Below are positions 1 through 6,927 of a stretch of DNA of 34,748 nt, one piece after another. Numbering within the stretch: position 1 is the first letter of the stretch; each line of letters opens with the position of its first letter. The position numbers and the translations under genes are program-made. The DNA comes from a virus. Below the pieces are notes generated by a model, which ran no database searches, was not told where the DNA came from, and saw only the letters and a program-made list of their open reading frames with translations. Location of the stretch: IMG/VR virus record IMGVR_UViG_3300020160_000423, positions 1 to 34,748 of that record. One strand, given 5' to 3'.

Positions 1-74
1 ATTATAACAATTAGGTAACGATTTAGTAAATACCTGGTTTTATACGTAAATCATTAATTATACAAATAATAAGA

Positions 75-138
75 TATAATCAAAGAGTTAGTCCCTAGGT
101 TGCTACCCCCACCCCACCCACTGCTCCTAGGGGCTAAC
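75..138 (+). promoter_or_regulatory. 5' stem-loop element with its own -10 box
   Basis: TATAAT at 75-80 (no TG extension) is followed 7 nt later by a long inverted repeat. The left arm at 87-99 (GTTAGTCCCTAGG) pairs with the right arm at 126-138 (CCTAGGGGCTAAC) over 13 bp with one G-U pair. The 26-nt loop at 100-125 is very C-rich. If transcription starts about 7 nt after the -10, the RNA would begin at the first base of the stem. No U-tract follows, so it is not a classical terminator. It could be a small structured RNA, a 5' leader or a processing site. The opposite strand of the loop has three G-runs (3, 4 and 5 G) and could be quadruplex-prone. Confidence 0.45.
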
Positions 139-149
139 CTTATTAAATA

Positions 150-158
150 TGGTATAAT
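150..158 (+). promoter_or_regulatory. Extended -10 promoter, leaderless type
   Basis: TGG TATAAT ends 7 nt before the ATG at 166. No Shine-Dalgarno lies between, so the transcript probably starts at or next to the start codon. No convincing -35 is seen. Confidence 0.6.
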
Positions 159-165
159 CATTGAT

Positions 166-561
166 ATGTGCTCTCCTACAATCGAAAAATTTGGTGCCAC
201 ACCAGCAAATATACAGTGGACAGTGGTTCGTGGAGACTCCGCCTCATTTACCGTATCCCTTCTTGAGAACGATGAAGTTACAGAGTTTGATACTGAGGGT
301 TGGACATTCTCTGCAACAGCCTATGATCCAGTTTTTAACTTTTTAGATGATCTTCCAGTAACCGTTGATGGAAGCGTAATAACAGTTACCGCTCCATCCG
401 AAACAACAGCACTCTGGGGTGCTCAATTTAAGTCTGTAGTTGCCGAACTGTCATTTGATTTACAAGCAATTGTCCCAGACGGATCATCTACAATTACTTG
501 GACTCCCGTTATAGGAACTATATGTGTTCTTGGAGATGTTACCCCTGGATGCAGTTTATGA
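166..561 (+). CDS. Beta-sandwich minor tail/fibre-associated protein (GD-motif family)
   Basis: 131 residues, predicted to be all beta. A WTVVRGDSASFTV stretch near the N-terminus is shared with two other genes in this window: 1398-1742 (YYRGDTCQFVA) and 13285-13689 (WTVVKGDTAAFRV). The proteins are 114-134 residues long and end in a similar IxVLGDVT / IxVIDDVT / IIIEDVT strand. The family resembles small LtfC/BppU-N-like beta-sandwich proteins of phage tail tips, an assignment from memory of the fold rather than a search. The reading frame is open from 100, but the ATG at 166 is preferred because it sits 7 nt after TGGTATAAT with no Shine-Dalgarno. The stop overlaps the next small ORF in an ATGA. 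Likely a virion adaptor or fibre base component. Confidence 0.65.
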   Translation: MCSPTIEKFGATPANIQWTVVRGDSASFTVSLLENDEVTEFDTEGWTFSATAYDPVFNFLDDLPVTVDGSVITVTAPSETTALWGAQFKSVVAELSFDLQAIVPDGSSTITWTPVIGTICVLGDVTPGCSL

Positions 562-641
562 TAATTAAAGTTAATGATAAAAATTCTAAACTCCCACCAG
601 TTATTAAAATAAATGGGACCATATTTAAAGTAAAGAAGTAG
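558..641 (+). CDS. 27-residue overlapping small ORF
   Basis: The ATG at 558 overlaps the upstream stop as ATGA, so translation could be coupled. The ORF runs 27 codons (begins MIIKVNDKNSKLPPV, ends FKVKK) to a TAG at 639-641, 4 nt before the next GTG start. It fills the whole gap between two structural genes. The peptide is basic (7 Lys) with beta-prone segments and no recognisable domain. The equivalent position after the other two GD-motif genes also holds a directly overlapping ORF (1742 and 13689), which supports this one being real. The function is unknown. It may serve mainly to carry ribosomes to the weak start of the collagen-like gene. Confidence 0.45.
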   Translation: MIIKVNDKNSKLPPVIKINGTIFKVKK

Positions 642-645
642 TTCT

Positions 646-1374
646 GTGGCTATATCAAAAAGCATGGACTCTCCAGTTAAAAAATCTAATTATGCTGAGC
701 AGGTAAGTCAGTCTCAAGTTCAAGATAACACTTTATCTTTTCTTCCAGTTCCAGGACCTCAAGGACCGCAGGGGTCTCAGGGAGAAAGAGGATCTCAAGG
801 ACCTCAAGGGCCAAAGGGTGAACAAGGTGAAAAGGGTGATTCAGGCAAAGATGGAAAAAATGGAAAAAATGGTTTAGATGGCAAGAGTGTCTTATCTCCT
901 TCAGGACAGCAGATTGGCTGGGGATATTATCAAAACAAATTATTAAAACAAACAAGAACAGGAATAGACCAAGGAGAAGATGGTTGGGCAACCTTAGTGA
1001 TTTCTGGCGCTGGACCAAAGACCAATGAGAAATATCTACCAAGAGGACATGTTTCTTTGTGGAATGACAATACTAAAAGACTAAATTTTAAAACCCTTGA
1101 GATAGGCTCTATTGTAACGGTTCGTTATAATATTTCTTTAACGACATATGCTAACAATACTGAGGTTTGGATGAGAACCTTAATGTCAGATGAGGATGAG
1201 TGCCCCACTCAATATATAGGAAATTTAAAGTATCAATATGACTATGACTTTTCTGTAAACCAGCAACTCTTTGTAAATGGTCCAGAGTCTCAAAATTTTG
1301 GTGGGATACCACAAATAAGAACAGATAATCCCTGCGAAGCAATCATTAAGTCTATCTACATATCTGTTTCGTGA
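646..1374 (+). CDS. Collagen-like tail fibre/adhesin protein
   Basis: 242 residues. Residues 37-81 form 15 uninterrupted Gly-X-Y triplets (GPQGPQGSQGERGSQ, then GPK, GEQ, GEK, GDS, GKD, GKN, GKN, GLD, GKS), typical of trimeric collagen-like rods in phage fibres. A Ser/Gln-rich N-terminus precedes them. A roughly 160-residue C-terminal domain rich in Trp, Tyr and Asn looks beta-structured and is probably the globular tip. Pro occurs only in the X position; Lys occurs in Y in two triplets. The start is GTG at 646, 4 nt after the stop of the 27-residue ORF, with no good Shine-Dalgarno (coupling likely). ATG at 664 is an alternative. Its stop TGA doubles as the TGA of the next extended -10. It is a candidate substrate for the hydroxylase-like enzymes downstream. 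Confidence 0.7.
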   Translation: MAISKSMDSPVKKSNYAEQVSQSQVQDNTLSFLPVPGPQGPQGSQGERGSQGPQGPKGEQGEKGDSGKDGKNGKNGLDGKSVLSPSGQQIGWGYYQNKLLKQTRTGIDQGEDGWATLVISGAGPKTNEKYLPRGHVSLWNDNTKRLNFKTLEIGSIVTVRYNISLTTYANNTEVWMRTLMSDEDECPTQYIGNLKYQYDYDFSVNQQLFVNGPESQNFGGIPQIRTDNPCEAIIKSIYISVS

Positions 1375-1380
1375 TATAAT
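1372..1380 (+). promoter_or_regulatory. Extended -10 promoter, 17-nt class
   Basis: TGA TATAAT, where the TGA is also the stop codon of the collagen-like gene. It ends exactly 17 nt before the ATG at 1398. The gap contains AGGAGGA, so a transcript starting 7 nt after the -10 would have an 11-nt leader that is little more than the ribosome binding site. Confidence 0.6.
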
Positions 1381-1397
1381 AAAGCAGGAGGATTTCT

Positions 1398-1742
1398 ATG
1401 GCTTTTCCAAGCACCTATAATTTTACTTACTATCGTGGTGACACATGTCAGTTTGTTGCCCGTCCCAAAAACTCAAACGACAACTCTTCTTTTGATTTAA
1501 GTGGATACGATGGACTTTTTACAATAGCAAACCAAAGAGGTTCTGCTGGAACTCAGTATGAGGCAGATGCCGTAGTAAACGAAACAACCGATATTGTTAC
1601 ATGTACAATTAGCCCATCTGTAGGAAGATCTCTTGCTCCAGGATCATATGTCTATGACGTTCAAATTGACAACGGCATTCAAATCTATACACTATTAAAT
1701 GGATCTATAACAGTTATTGACGATGTTACTGGTGCAGTATAG
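1398..1742 (+). CDS. Beta-sandwich minor tail/fibre-associated protein (GD-motif family)
   Basis: 114 residues, the second member of the family that includes 166-561 and 13285-13689. It begins MAFPSTYNFTYYRGD, with the GD motif at residues 14-15, and ends SITVIDDVTGAV, matching the closing strand of its paralogues. AGGAGGA lies 7 nt upstream. The stop TAG overlaps the next gene's GTG by one base, so the two are translationally coupled. Most likely a small virion protein at the tail tip or fibre base; function inferred from context. Confidence 0.65.
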   Translation: MAFPSTYNFTYYRGDTCQFVARPKNSNDNSSFDLSGYDGLFTIANQRGSAGTQYEADAVVNETTDIVTCTISPSVGRSLAPGSYVYDVQIDNGIQIYTLLNGSITVIDDVTGAV

Positions 1743-2326
1743 TGACAGATGTTTGGTTAAATACCGAAGATATTACAGTTTTAGGTCCACCAGAGGTCGT
1801 AGAACTCCTTGTTGACATTGGTCCAAAAGGAGATAGAGGAAGCCAGGTATATGTTGGATCGGGAGATCCAAACTCACTGATGTCTGGAACAACTCTTTTT
1901 GGAAAGCAAATATTACTAAACGATCTTTATATAAATACATCACCTGGATCAGATTACGGATACATGTATCAGTATGTTTCACAGCCTGGGTCAAATTTGT
2001 GGATTCAGATCCTAGAAATTAATCCTACAATATATTCTAAGTCTTTTCTTACAACATATACTGGCGGTACGGCATCTATAACAATACCGATCTCAAATAT
2101 AGTTACCGTATCTGGAACTCCCTTAACTGCTCAAAACTTTAGTGTTCAATACAGCATTGCCCATACAAACCCAGTTGCTACATCTATGCAGATTCCATCA
2201 TTGGCTGGCTCTGGAACACAGTTGGTCATTAATTTTTCTGGAGTTGAGTATGTCGACAATGCTTGGTCAAATATAGCAAGTTCATTAACTACTCACATTT
2301 TTATAACAATCGTTGGCTCAGCATAA
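1742..2326 (+). CDS. Fibre/baseplate-associated structural protein with a short GPKGDRG segment
   Basis: 194 residues, starting at a GTG that overlaps the previous stop by 1 nt. Residues about 8-28 (ITVLGPPEVVELLVDIGPKG) lead into two Gly-X-Y-like triplets (GPKGDRG), a pattern common just after the N-terminal anchor of actinophage fibre proteins. The next 60 residues include YGYMYQYVSQPGSNLWIQIL, typical of a repeated phage fibre segment that reads as a descriptive tag followed by a Trp. The remainder is beta-rich and ends HIFITIVGSA. Its pairing with the GD-motif gene parallels the 13285/13689 pair. Exact role unknown. Confidence 0.6.
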   Translation: MTDVWLNTEDITVLGPPEVVELLVDIGPKGDRGSQVYVGSGDPNSLMSGTTLFGKQILLNDLYINTSPGSDYGYMYQYVSQPGSNLWIQILEINPTIYSKSFLTTYTGGTASITIPISNIVTVSGTPLTAQNFSVQYSIAHTNPVATSMQIPSLAGSGTQLVINFSGVEYVDNAWSNIASSLTTHIFITIVGSA

Positions 2327-2347
2327 CATTCTTACTATAGTTAAATA

Positions 2348-2356
2348 TGGTATAAT
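2348..2356 (+). promoter_or_regulatory. Extended -10 promoter, 17-nt class
   Basis: TGG TATAAT ends exactly 17 nt before the ATG at 2374. AGAGGTGA in the gap is the ribosome binding site. It has the same geometry as the sites at 1372, 4774 and 20992. Confidence 0.6.
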
Positions 2357-2373
2357 TCTAAAGAGGTGAAAAC

Positions 2374-3102
2374 ATGGCAGCAGAAAATATAGGAGAGTTA
2401 GTTCCAACAAAAGTTCCAGGGTATGCAGACTCTGCCGACATTCAGGCAGCCCTTAGACTTTATCATTACGGGTCATACACCTTTGATATTAATGAAGACG
2501 ATCCCGCACAACTTGTTAACCCGTCTATAGCATATAAACTTAACAGTTTAGAAGATCAGATTGACAACATTGATCTTACTTCAGCAATCTTGAAGACAAA
2601 TTTAAATGCAAAGGGAGATATTATCTCTGCTTCTGCAAATGACACATTATCAATTTTGTCTTTAGGAACTAATGGACAGGTTTTGTCAGCAAATTCTGCA
2701 ACAGCAAATGGTCTTGAGTGGTCAACACCAGACGTTACACTTTTAAATACAGTAACATTAGTAAATAAAACGTTAACATCTCCAGTAATAAATGTTTCAT
2801 TTAACCAACAAACTGCAACATCTTATAGTTTGGCTTTATCTGATAATGGTAAAATTATTGAAGTTTTAAACTCTTCACCAATCACAGTTTCAGTTCCAAC
2901 AAATTCAACTGCATTTCCAATTGGTGCACAAATAACAGTTATTCAAACTGGTACTGGACAAATTACCTTTGCAGCAACCACACCAGGAACAACTACTGTA
3001 AATGCAACACCAGGTTTAAAATTGAGAGCACAGTGGTCATCTGCAGTATTGATTAAGCGTGATACAGAGCAGTGGGTAGTTCTTGGAGACTTAGTTGCCT
3101 AA
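2374..3102 (+). CDS. Short tail fibre with conserved C-terminal head domain
   Basis: 242 residues. Residues about 1-65 look like an attachment segment, followed by fibre-type repeats (DTLSILSLGTNGQVLSANSA, TLVNKTLTSPVINVS) of the kind that build trimeric beta-helical shafts. The last 90 or so residues (TSYSLALSDNGKIIEVLNSS through AQWSSAVLIKRDTEQWVVLG) match the C-terminus of the 638-residue fibre at 16872-18788, including PIGxxIxVxQTGxGQ, TPGLKxRAQWSxxxLxKR and a terminal GDLxA. That end is probably a receptor-binding or trimerisation head. The stop overlaps the following ATG by one base. Confidence 0.75.
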   Translation: MAAENIGELVPTKVPGYADSADIQAALRLYHYGSYTFDINEDDPAQLVNPSIAYKLNSLEDQIDNIDLTSAILKTNLNAKGDIISASANDTLSILSLGTNGQVLSANSATANGLEWSTPDVTLLNTVTLVNKTLTSPVINVSFNQQTATSYSLALSDNGKIIEVLNSSPITVSVPTNSTAFPIGAQITVIQTGTGQITFAATTPGTTTVNATPGLKLRAQWSSAVLIKRDTEQWVVLGDLVA

Positions 3103-3566
3103 TGTCAAAAATTGGACCAATATCATCTTCTGACGGGCGCAAGCCAGGAACACCAACAATTGGAACTGCTGTTGCAGGTACAAACGAAGCAAGTATTACT
3201 TTTACATCACCAGCATATACTGGTAAACCAAATACTTCTTTAACATATACCGCAAAATCTTCTCCATCAGACATTGTTGCAACGGGTTCATCTTCTCCAA
3301 TTGTTGTAACTGGATTAAATGCAACCACAGCATACACCTTTACTGTTAAACTAAATAACACGGTTATGGACTCAGATTTTTCTTCATCTTCAAACTCAAT
3401 TACACCTACAGCACCAGGACCATTCTTTCCACCCTCATTTGGACCATTCTTTCCTCCATTCTTCCCATTCTTCCCATTCTTCCCTCCATTTTTCCCATTC
3501 TTCCCATTCTTCCCTCCATTTTTCCCATTCTTCCCATACTTTGCATTTGAAGCAACTAGAAGATAA
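3102..3566 (+). CDS. Fn3-domain protein with C-terminal Phe-Phe-Pro repeat tail
   Basis: 154 residues. The start is the ATG at 3102 (TAATG overlap with the fibre gene). Residues about 15-103 form a fibronectin type III-like domain (GRKPGTPTIGTAVAG, IVVTGLNATTAYTFTV, SNSITPTAP). From about residue 106 the chain is almost entirely Phe and Pro in PFFP/PPFF units and ends YFAFEATRR. At DNA level the tail includes two and a half copies of a 30-nt unit around 3460-3540. The protein at 3615-4142 has the same architecture and the same final motif. Fn3 domains are common accessory folds on virions; the Phe-Pro tail is not a known domain to me. It could be a hydrophobic anchor or an extended rod, and its Pro residues are conceivable hydroxylation sites. 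Confidence 0.7.
   Translation: MSKIGPISSSDGRKPGTPTIGTAVAGTNEASITFTSPAYTGKPNTSLTYTAKSSPSDIVATGSSSPIVVTGLNATTAYTFTVKLNNTVMDSDFSSSSNSITPTAPGPFFPPSFGPFFPPFFPFFPFFPPFFPFFPFFPPFFPFFPYFAFEATRR
3454..3540 (+). repeat. 30-nt tandem repeat coding for Phe/Pro units
   Basis: Within the Phe-Pro tail of the first Fn3 gene, a 30-nt unit (three TTCCC-type 9-mers plus TTT, coding FPFFPFFPPF) occurs more than twice with no substitutions. It is built from a 9-nt sub-repeat TTCCCATTC. Perfect repetition suggests recent expansion by slippage or recombination. Confidence 0.7.
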
Positions 3567-3599
3567 TTTTATAGTTTTTTCAAAGTTCTTAACATATTG

Positions 3600-3608
3600 T
3601 GATATAAT
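3600..3608 (+). promoter_or_regulatory. Extended -10 promoter, leaderless type
   Basis: TGA TATAAT ends 6 nt before the ATG at 3615, with no Shine-Dalgarno in between. The predicted transcript start coincides with the A of the start codon. Confidence 0.65.
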
Positions 3609-3614
3609 TCAATT

Positions 3615-4142
3615 ATGCAAAACATAGGAATAACAGACTCCCAAGATGGCCGTAAGCCAGATGCACCAATTATCGGATCAGCAACAGGCGGTAATGCACA
3701 AGCAGAAGTTACTTTTACTGCTCCATCATTTACTGGTAAGGGAACTGGTACACTAACATATACTGCCACATCAAACCCAGGTGGTATTACAGGAACGGCA
3801 TCAGGTTCTCCTGTAACGGTGACTGGTCTTGCAAATGGAACAGCATATACATTTACAGTTACACTAAGTAACGGAACACTTACATCAAATGATTCTTCTG
3901 CATCTAATGCAGTTACTCCAGTTGCTCCTCCATTTTTCCCACCATTCTTCCCAGCATTCGGTCCATTTTTCCCACCATTCTTCCCACCGTACTTCCCGTT
4001 CTTCCCACCGTACTTCCCGTTCTTCCCACCGTTCTTCCCATTCTTCCCGTTCTTCCCACCATCATTCCCGTTCTTCCCACCTTCATTCGGTCCATTCTTC
4101 CCGTTCTTCCCATACTTCGCTTTTGGAGCAACTAGAAGATAA
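3615..4142 (+). CDS. Fn3-domain protein with C-terminal Phe-Phe-Pro repeat tail (second copy)
   Basis: 175 residues, a paralogue of 3102-3566. Both begin with xxIGxxxSxDGRKPxxPxIG, share the Fn3 body (about residues 14-102, ending VTVTGLANGTAYTFTVTLS and NAVTPVAP) and finish YFAFxATRR. The tail from about residue 105 is longer here (about 70 residues against 49), with PFFP, PPYF and PPSF variants. Codon choice differs (CCG/CCA mix), so the tails are expanding independently. The start lies 6 nt after TGATATAAT and has no Shine-Dalgarno, implying a leaderless transcript, whereas the first copy is coupled to the fibre gene. Function unknown; likely displayed on the virion. Confidence 0.7.
   Translation: MQNIGITDSQDGRKPDAPIIGSATGGNAQAEVTFTAPSFTGKGTGTLTYTATSNPGGITGTASGSPVTVTGLANGTAYTFTVTLSNGTLTSNDSSASNAVTPVAPPFFPPFFPAFGPFFPPFFPPYFPFFPPYFPFFPPFFPFFPFFPPSFPFFPPSFGPFFPFFPYFAFGATRR
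3924..4120 (+). repeat. Phe/Pro-coding tandem repeat tract
   Basis: About 200 bp of TTCCC-based repeats, including an 18-nt unit coding FPPYFP that occurs twice near 3985-4020 and several TTCTTCCCACC/TTCTTCCCGTTC variants. It encodes the tail of the second Fn3 protein and is homologous in protein sequence, though not in exact period, to the tract at 3454-3540. Confidence 0.65.
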
Positions 4143-4170
4143 CCAGCAGCAGGTTTAATAAAAGGGGTGT

Positions 4171-4746
4171 TTGTTGAATCATATTAATGTAGTTAAAAAC
4201 TTTCTTGAGCCTGAAGATATTAATAAGTTGATATCTTTTATGGATAACAATATAGAAAAGTTTTTGGTATATCAAAATGATACAAGATATGTCTGGAGAT
4301 TTGGACATGATAACTTTTGGGAAGACTGTAAAAAAGACTTAACTCCAATTGCTGAAATCAAAGATATTCTTGAAACAAAAATTTTTAACAATATGTTAGA
4401 AAAAATAAAAGAATTTTATAACGAAGACAGGGTTATTTCTAGTTTTTGGATATCAAAGCATGAGCCAGGATCTAAAGTTCCTATACATGAAGACACCGAC
4501 GCTGGCAGCAATTCACATTTTTCTCATAGTGCAGTTTTATATTTAACATCTCTTGAAAATGATGGAATTCTTCATTTCCCTTTTGTTAATTTTAGTTATA
4601 CCCCAGTTGCTGGAGAATTATTGCTTTTCCCATCAAAATCTATAGACTTTGATCATCAATTTATGCATGAGGTACAAGAAATAAAAAGCACAAGGTATAG
4701 TATTGCTATTTGGGCATCTACAGAGGAATACTCTTTATATGAATAA
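4171..4746 (+). CDS. 2-oxoglutarate/Fe(II)-dependent oxygenase (divergent, island gene 1)
   Basis: 191 residues, a double-stranded beta-helix dioxygenase of the prolyl 4-hydroxylase-like superfamily. Iron ligands are visible as H106-E-D108 (VPIHEDTD) and H166 (FMHEV), with R175 nine residues later placed to bind the 2-oxoglutarate carboxylate. Unlike the seven other oxygenases here it lacks the YLNDDYEGGE signature and has YLTSLENDGILHFP instead. It is also not overlapped with the next gene, so it stands apart from the main operon. The start is TTG at 4171 or, better spaced from the GGGG of AAAGGGG, TTG at 4174. The substrate is unknown. Confidence 0.75.
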   Translation: MLNHINVVKNFLEPEDINKLISFMDNNIEKFLVYQNDTRYVWRFGHDNFWEDCKKDLTPIAEIKDILETKIFNNMLEKIKEFYNEDRVISSFWISKHEPGSKVPIHEDTDAGSNSHFSHSAVLYLTSLENDGILHFPFVNFSYTPVAGELLLFPSKSIDFDHQFMHEVQEIKSTRYSIAIWASTEEYSLYE

Positions 4747-4773
4747 ATTAAATTTTGCTTAAAATTAGCAATG

Positions 4774-4782
4774 TGATATAAT
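4774..4782 (+). promoter_or_regulatory. Extended -10 promoter driving the oxygenase operon
   Basis: TGA TATAAT ends exactly 17 nt before the GTG at 4800. A TTGCTT at 4755-4760 lies 16 nt upstream as a plausible -35. The gap holds AGGGGGA as ribosome binding site. It is the only extended -10 seen between 4747 and 12026, so it probably serves about 7.2 kb of coupled genes. Confidence 0.6.
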
Positions 4783-4799
4783 TAAAAAAAGGGGGAATC

Positions 4800-5483
4800 G
4801 TGAATTCTTTAGAAGCAAAAGGTATTACTTTCAAAGATCTTGGTAGTGGGATTATTGTGTATAGCAACGTCTTGCCAAGAGGTTTAAATATTCCAGAAAG
4901 ACTAGAAAATGTCCTTGAGGGCAAAGAAAATATGGTCAATGGAAACGCCATTAGATATGCATGGCAGCCAGCATATGTTGGATATCAAGAACTTATGCCA
5001 GATTACAGAGACTGCGTAGACTTTAAGTATAAGAAGAGCGATCTATATGATGATGGAACCGAAGAGTATAAAAAACTTGCCGAAATTTGGGATGACTGTT
5101 ATAACAATCAAAAGGAAGTAGTGGATCATTATTGTGCAAAGTTTAATATTCATAACCTAAGATATTGGGAAGCATTTAATTTTATTAAATATGAAAAGGG
5201 AGATCACTTTCAGTACCATCACGATCATGGTTTTTCATATAACTGTACAGTATCGCTTGTAGGATATCTTAATGATGACTACACTGGTGGAGGACTACAC
5301 TTCCAGCATCAGGATATTCTTTATACGCCAGTTGCAGGGGATGTGGTAATATTCCCATCAACATACATGTATTCACATAGAGCAATGCCAGTAAATGATG
5401 GAACTAAGTATTCTCTAGTTACAATGCTTGATTATAGTGATAAATATCATAACCCTAAGTTTTATCAAGAAACTGGATCATGA
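4800..5483 (+). CDS. 2-oxoglutarate/Fe(II)-dependent oxygenase (P4H-like, module copy 1)
   Basis: 227 residues. The iron site is H140-H-D142 (YHHDHG) and H193 (YSHRAMP); K203 takes the place of the usual Arg that anchors 2-oxoglutarate, as in prolyl 4-hydroxylases of the collagen type. The strand signature is GYLNDDYTGGGLHF. It is clearly paralogous to 6208-6927: both have RDCVDFKYK, a YxEAFNFxKYE strand, HG-x-x-YNCTVS and IFPSxYxYxH. The GTG start follows AGGGGGAATC. The stop overlaps the next gene's ATG (ATGA). It is the first gene of the operon and pairs with a DUF6065-like protein. Probably hydroxylates a protein or small-molecule substrate; the substrate is not deducible. Confidence 0.85.
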   Translation: MNSLEAKGITFKDLGSGIIVYSNVLPRGLNIPERLENVLEGKENMVNGNAIRYAWQPAYVGYQELMPDYRDCVDFKYKKSDLYDDGTEEYKKLAEIWDDCYNNQKEVVDHYCAKFNIHNLRYWEAFNFIKYEKGDHFQYHHDHGFSYNCTVSLVGYLNDDYTGGGLHFQHQDILYTPVAGDVVIFPSTYMYSHRAMPVNDGTKYSLVTMLDYSDKYHNPKFYQETGS

Positions 5484-6208
5484 GCAATATAATTAGATTT
5501 GTTTCTAATAAGCCTGGTCTAACAAATGAGTCTACATCTGTTCCATCTCCAATAATGAAAACTATTCCAGAATGGTATAGGAAAGCAGACAGATTTGCTA
5601 AAAAGTTAGATGGGACATTTTGGAAGGGACCAGACAATGGAAAAGTTCCTACCTGGAAAGCATGTCCAGCAATCTTTGATATTATGGGCACAGGATATAC
5701 ACTAAAAACTCCATGCGATATAGAGTTTATAGAAAAAGATTCTAAAACACTTTCAGTTACAATATATGATTCACAGTATAAAGAGTTTTGTACTCCAAGA
5801 CAAAAAATGCCTCAGTTTGAAAACCCTGCAGGCTATCATGAAAGTCATTTTGCTTGGTTTCCAGACTGGGGGATTGAAACTCCAGAAGGGTATAGTGTAT
5901 TGTATTCACAGCCATTCAATAGGTTTGAACTCCCTTTCCTTACAACATCTGGAATTATAGATAATGATACTGTCAACCTTTTGGGATCAATGCCATTTTT
6001 TATAAGAAAAGGTTTTTCTGGAGTAGTACCAGCAGGAACCCCATTTGTTCAGTTAATTCCTTTTAAAAGAGAAGATTGGTCATCTGAGATTGTTATTGAA
6101 GATGAAAAAATAATGTATAATAAAAATAAAACAAACTCTATGAAGTATAGGGTGCCTGATGGCGGAGTATATAAAAATGAAGTATGGAAACCTAGGAGGT
6201 ATGAATAA
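5480..6208 (+). CDS. DUF6065-like protein (module copy 1)
   Basis: 242 residues. A distant paralogue of 6924-7667: both have a W(Y/M)-containing N-terminal strand (IPEWYRKA versus KRDWMDET), then C-P...GY/W-S/T-L-x-x-x-x-D-I-x-F (GYTLKTPCDIEF versus GWSLSCTEDIRF), then a C-terminal AGTxxxxxIP strand (PAGTPFVQLIPF versus KAGTVIATIIPI). The second copy looks closer to what I recall of DUF6065, so this assignment is by analogy. It is beta-rich, with no signal peptide or membrane segment and no obvious catalytic triad. It overlaps the oxygenase before it by 4 nt and the one after it by 1 nt, with AGGAGGT ahead of the next start. It may be a partner or substrate-presenting protein for the oxygenase. 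Confidence 0.6.
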   Translation: MSNIIRFVSNKPGLTNESTSVPSPIMKTIPEWYRKADRFAKKLDGTFWKGPDNGKVPTWKACPAIFDIMGTGYTLKTPCDIEFIEKDSKTLSVTIYDSQYKEFCTPRQKMPQFENPAGYHESHFAWFPDWGIETPEGYSVLYSQPFNRFELPFLTTSGIIDNDTVNLLGSMPFFIRKGFSGVVPAGTPFVQLIPFKREDWSSEIVIEDEKIMYNKNKTNSMKYRVPDGGVYKNEVWKPRRYE

Positions 6209-6927
6209 TGAATGTTTACGATGAAAATGATAATCACTGGTTTACAAAAGATAGATCAGAAACTACATCAACTAGAGTCGGTAGATCACTTAATGAAAAG
6301 GTAACTGTTGAAAACCCAGGTCTTGGGTTAAATATATATAGAAACACATTTTCTTCTGAAGATGCAAAAAGATATATAGATACACTTGAGTCAAACTTAT
6401 CACAAAATAAAAAGTATAACTGGTCCGAAGCAAAAGTTACTAATTCTGATGTTGCAATTAAAAAAGCAAGAGATTGTGTAGATTTTAAATATAAGCAAGA
6501 AAATTTAGGACCAAGAGACGAAACAAATTCAGAACTCATAGATTTGCATCAAGAGATATACGAAAAACTAAAGATGTGCATAGATGATTATGCCAGATAT
6601 TGGGGAATAGAAGTTGTTTATTACGAAGCCTTTAACTTTGTAAAATATGAGGGAGAAGGAACACACTTTAATATCCATGCAGACCACGGTCCAGCATATA
6701 ACTGCACAGTTTCTGCTGTTATATATATTAACGATGATTATGAAGGTGGAGAAATCAAGTTCCCAAGACTAGATAATTACGTTCATACGCCAAGAGTTGG
6801 AGATATTGCAGTATTTCCTTCAAACTATATTTATGAACATGCATCTCTTCCAATGAAGTCTGGCACAAAGTATTGTGTTGTAATTATGACTGATATTAAT
6901 AAGTTAGGGCATAGAGATCATCAATGA
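6208..6927 (+). CDS. 2-oxoglutarate/Fe(II)-dependent oxygenase (P4H-like, module copy 2)
   Basis: 239 residues, homologous to 4800-5483 over nearly the whole length but with a 30-residue N-terminal extension. Iron ligands are H157-A-D159 (NIHADHG) and H211 (YEHASLP); K221 (GTKYCV) is the 2-oxoglutarate anchor. The strand signature is YINDDYEGGEIKFP. It has an excellent AGGAGGT 7 nt upstream and a 1-nt TAATG overlap with the preceding gene. It ends in an ATGA overlap with its own DUF6065-like partner, repeating the gene order of the first module. Confidence 0.85.
   Translation: MNVYDENDNHWFTKDRSETTSTRVGRSLNEKVTVENPGLGLNIYRNTFSSEDAKRYIDTLESNLSQNKKYNWSEAKVTNSDVAIKKARDCVDFKYKQENLGPRDETNSELIDLHQEIYEKLKMCIDDYARYWGIEVVYYEAFNFVKYEGEGTHFNIHADHGPAYNCTVSAVIYINDDYEGGEIKFPRLDNYVHTPRVGDIAVFPSNYIYEHASLPMKSGTKYCVVIMTDINKLGHRDHQ

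Noticed and set aside
100-165. Upstream extension of the first gene to position 100
   Set aside because: The extension crosses the stem-loop and the promoter; ATG at 166 fits the leaderless geometry seen elsewhere.
3454-4120. Regular repeats resembling a CRISPR array
   Set aside because: Units are 9-30 nt with no unique spacers and lie in frame inside coding sequence for Phe/Pro tails.
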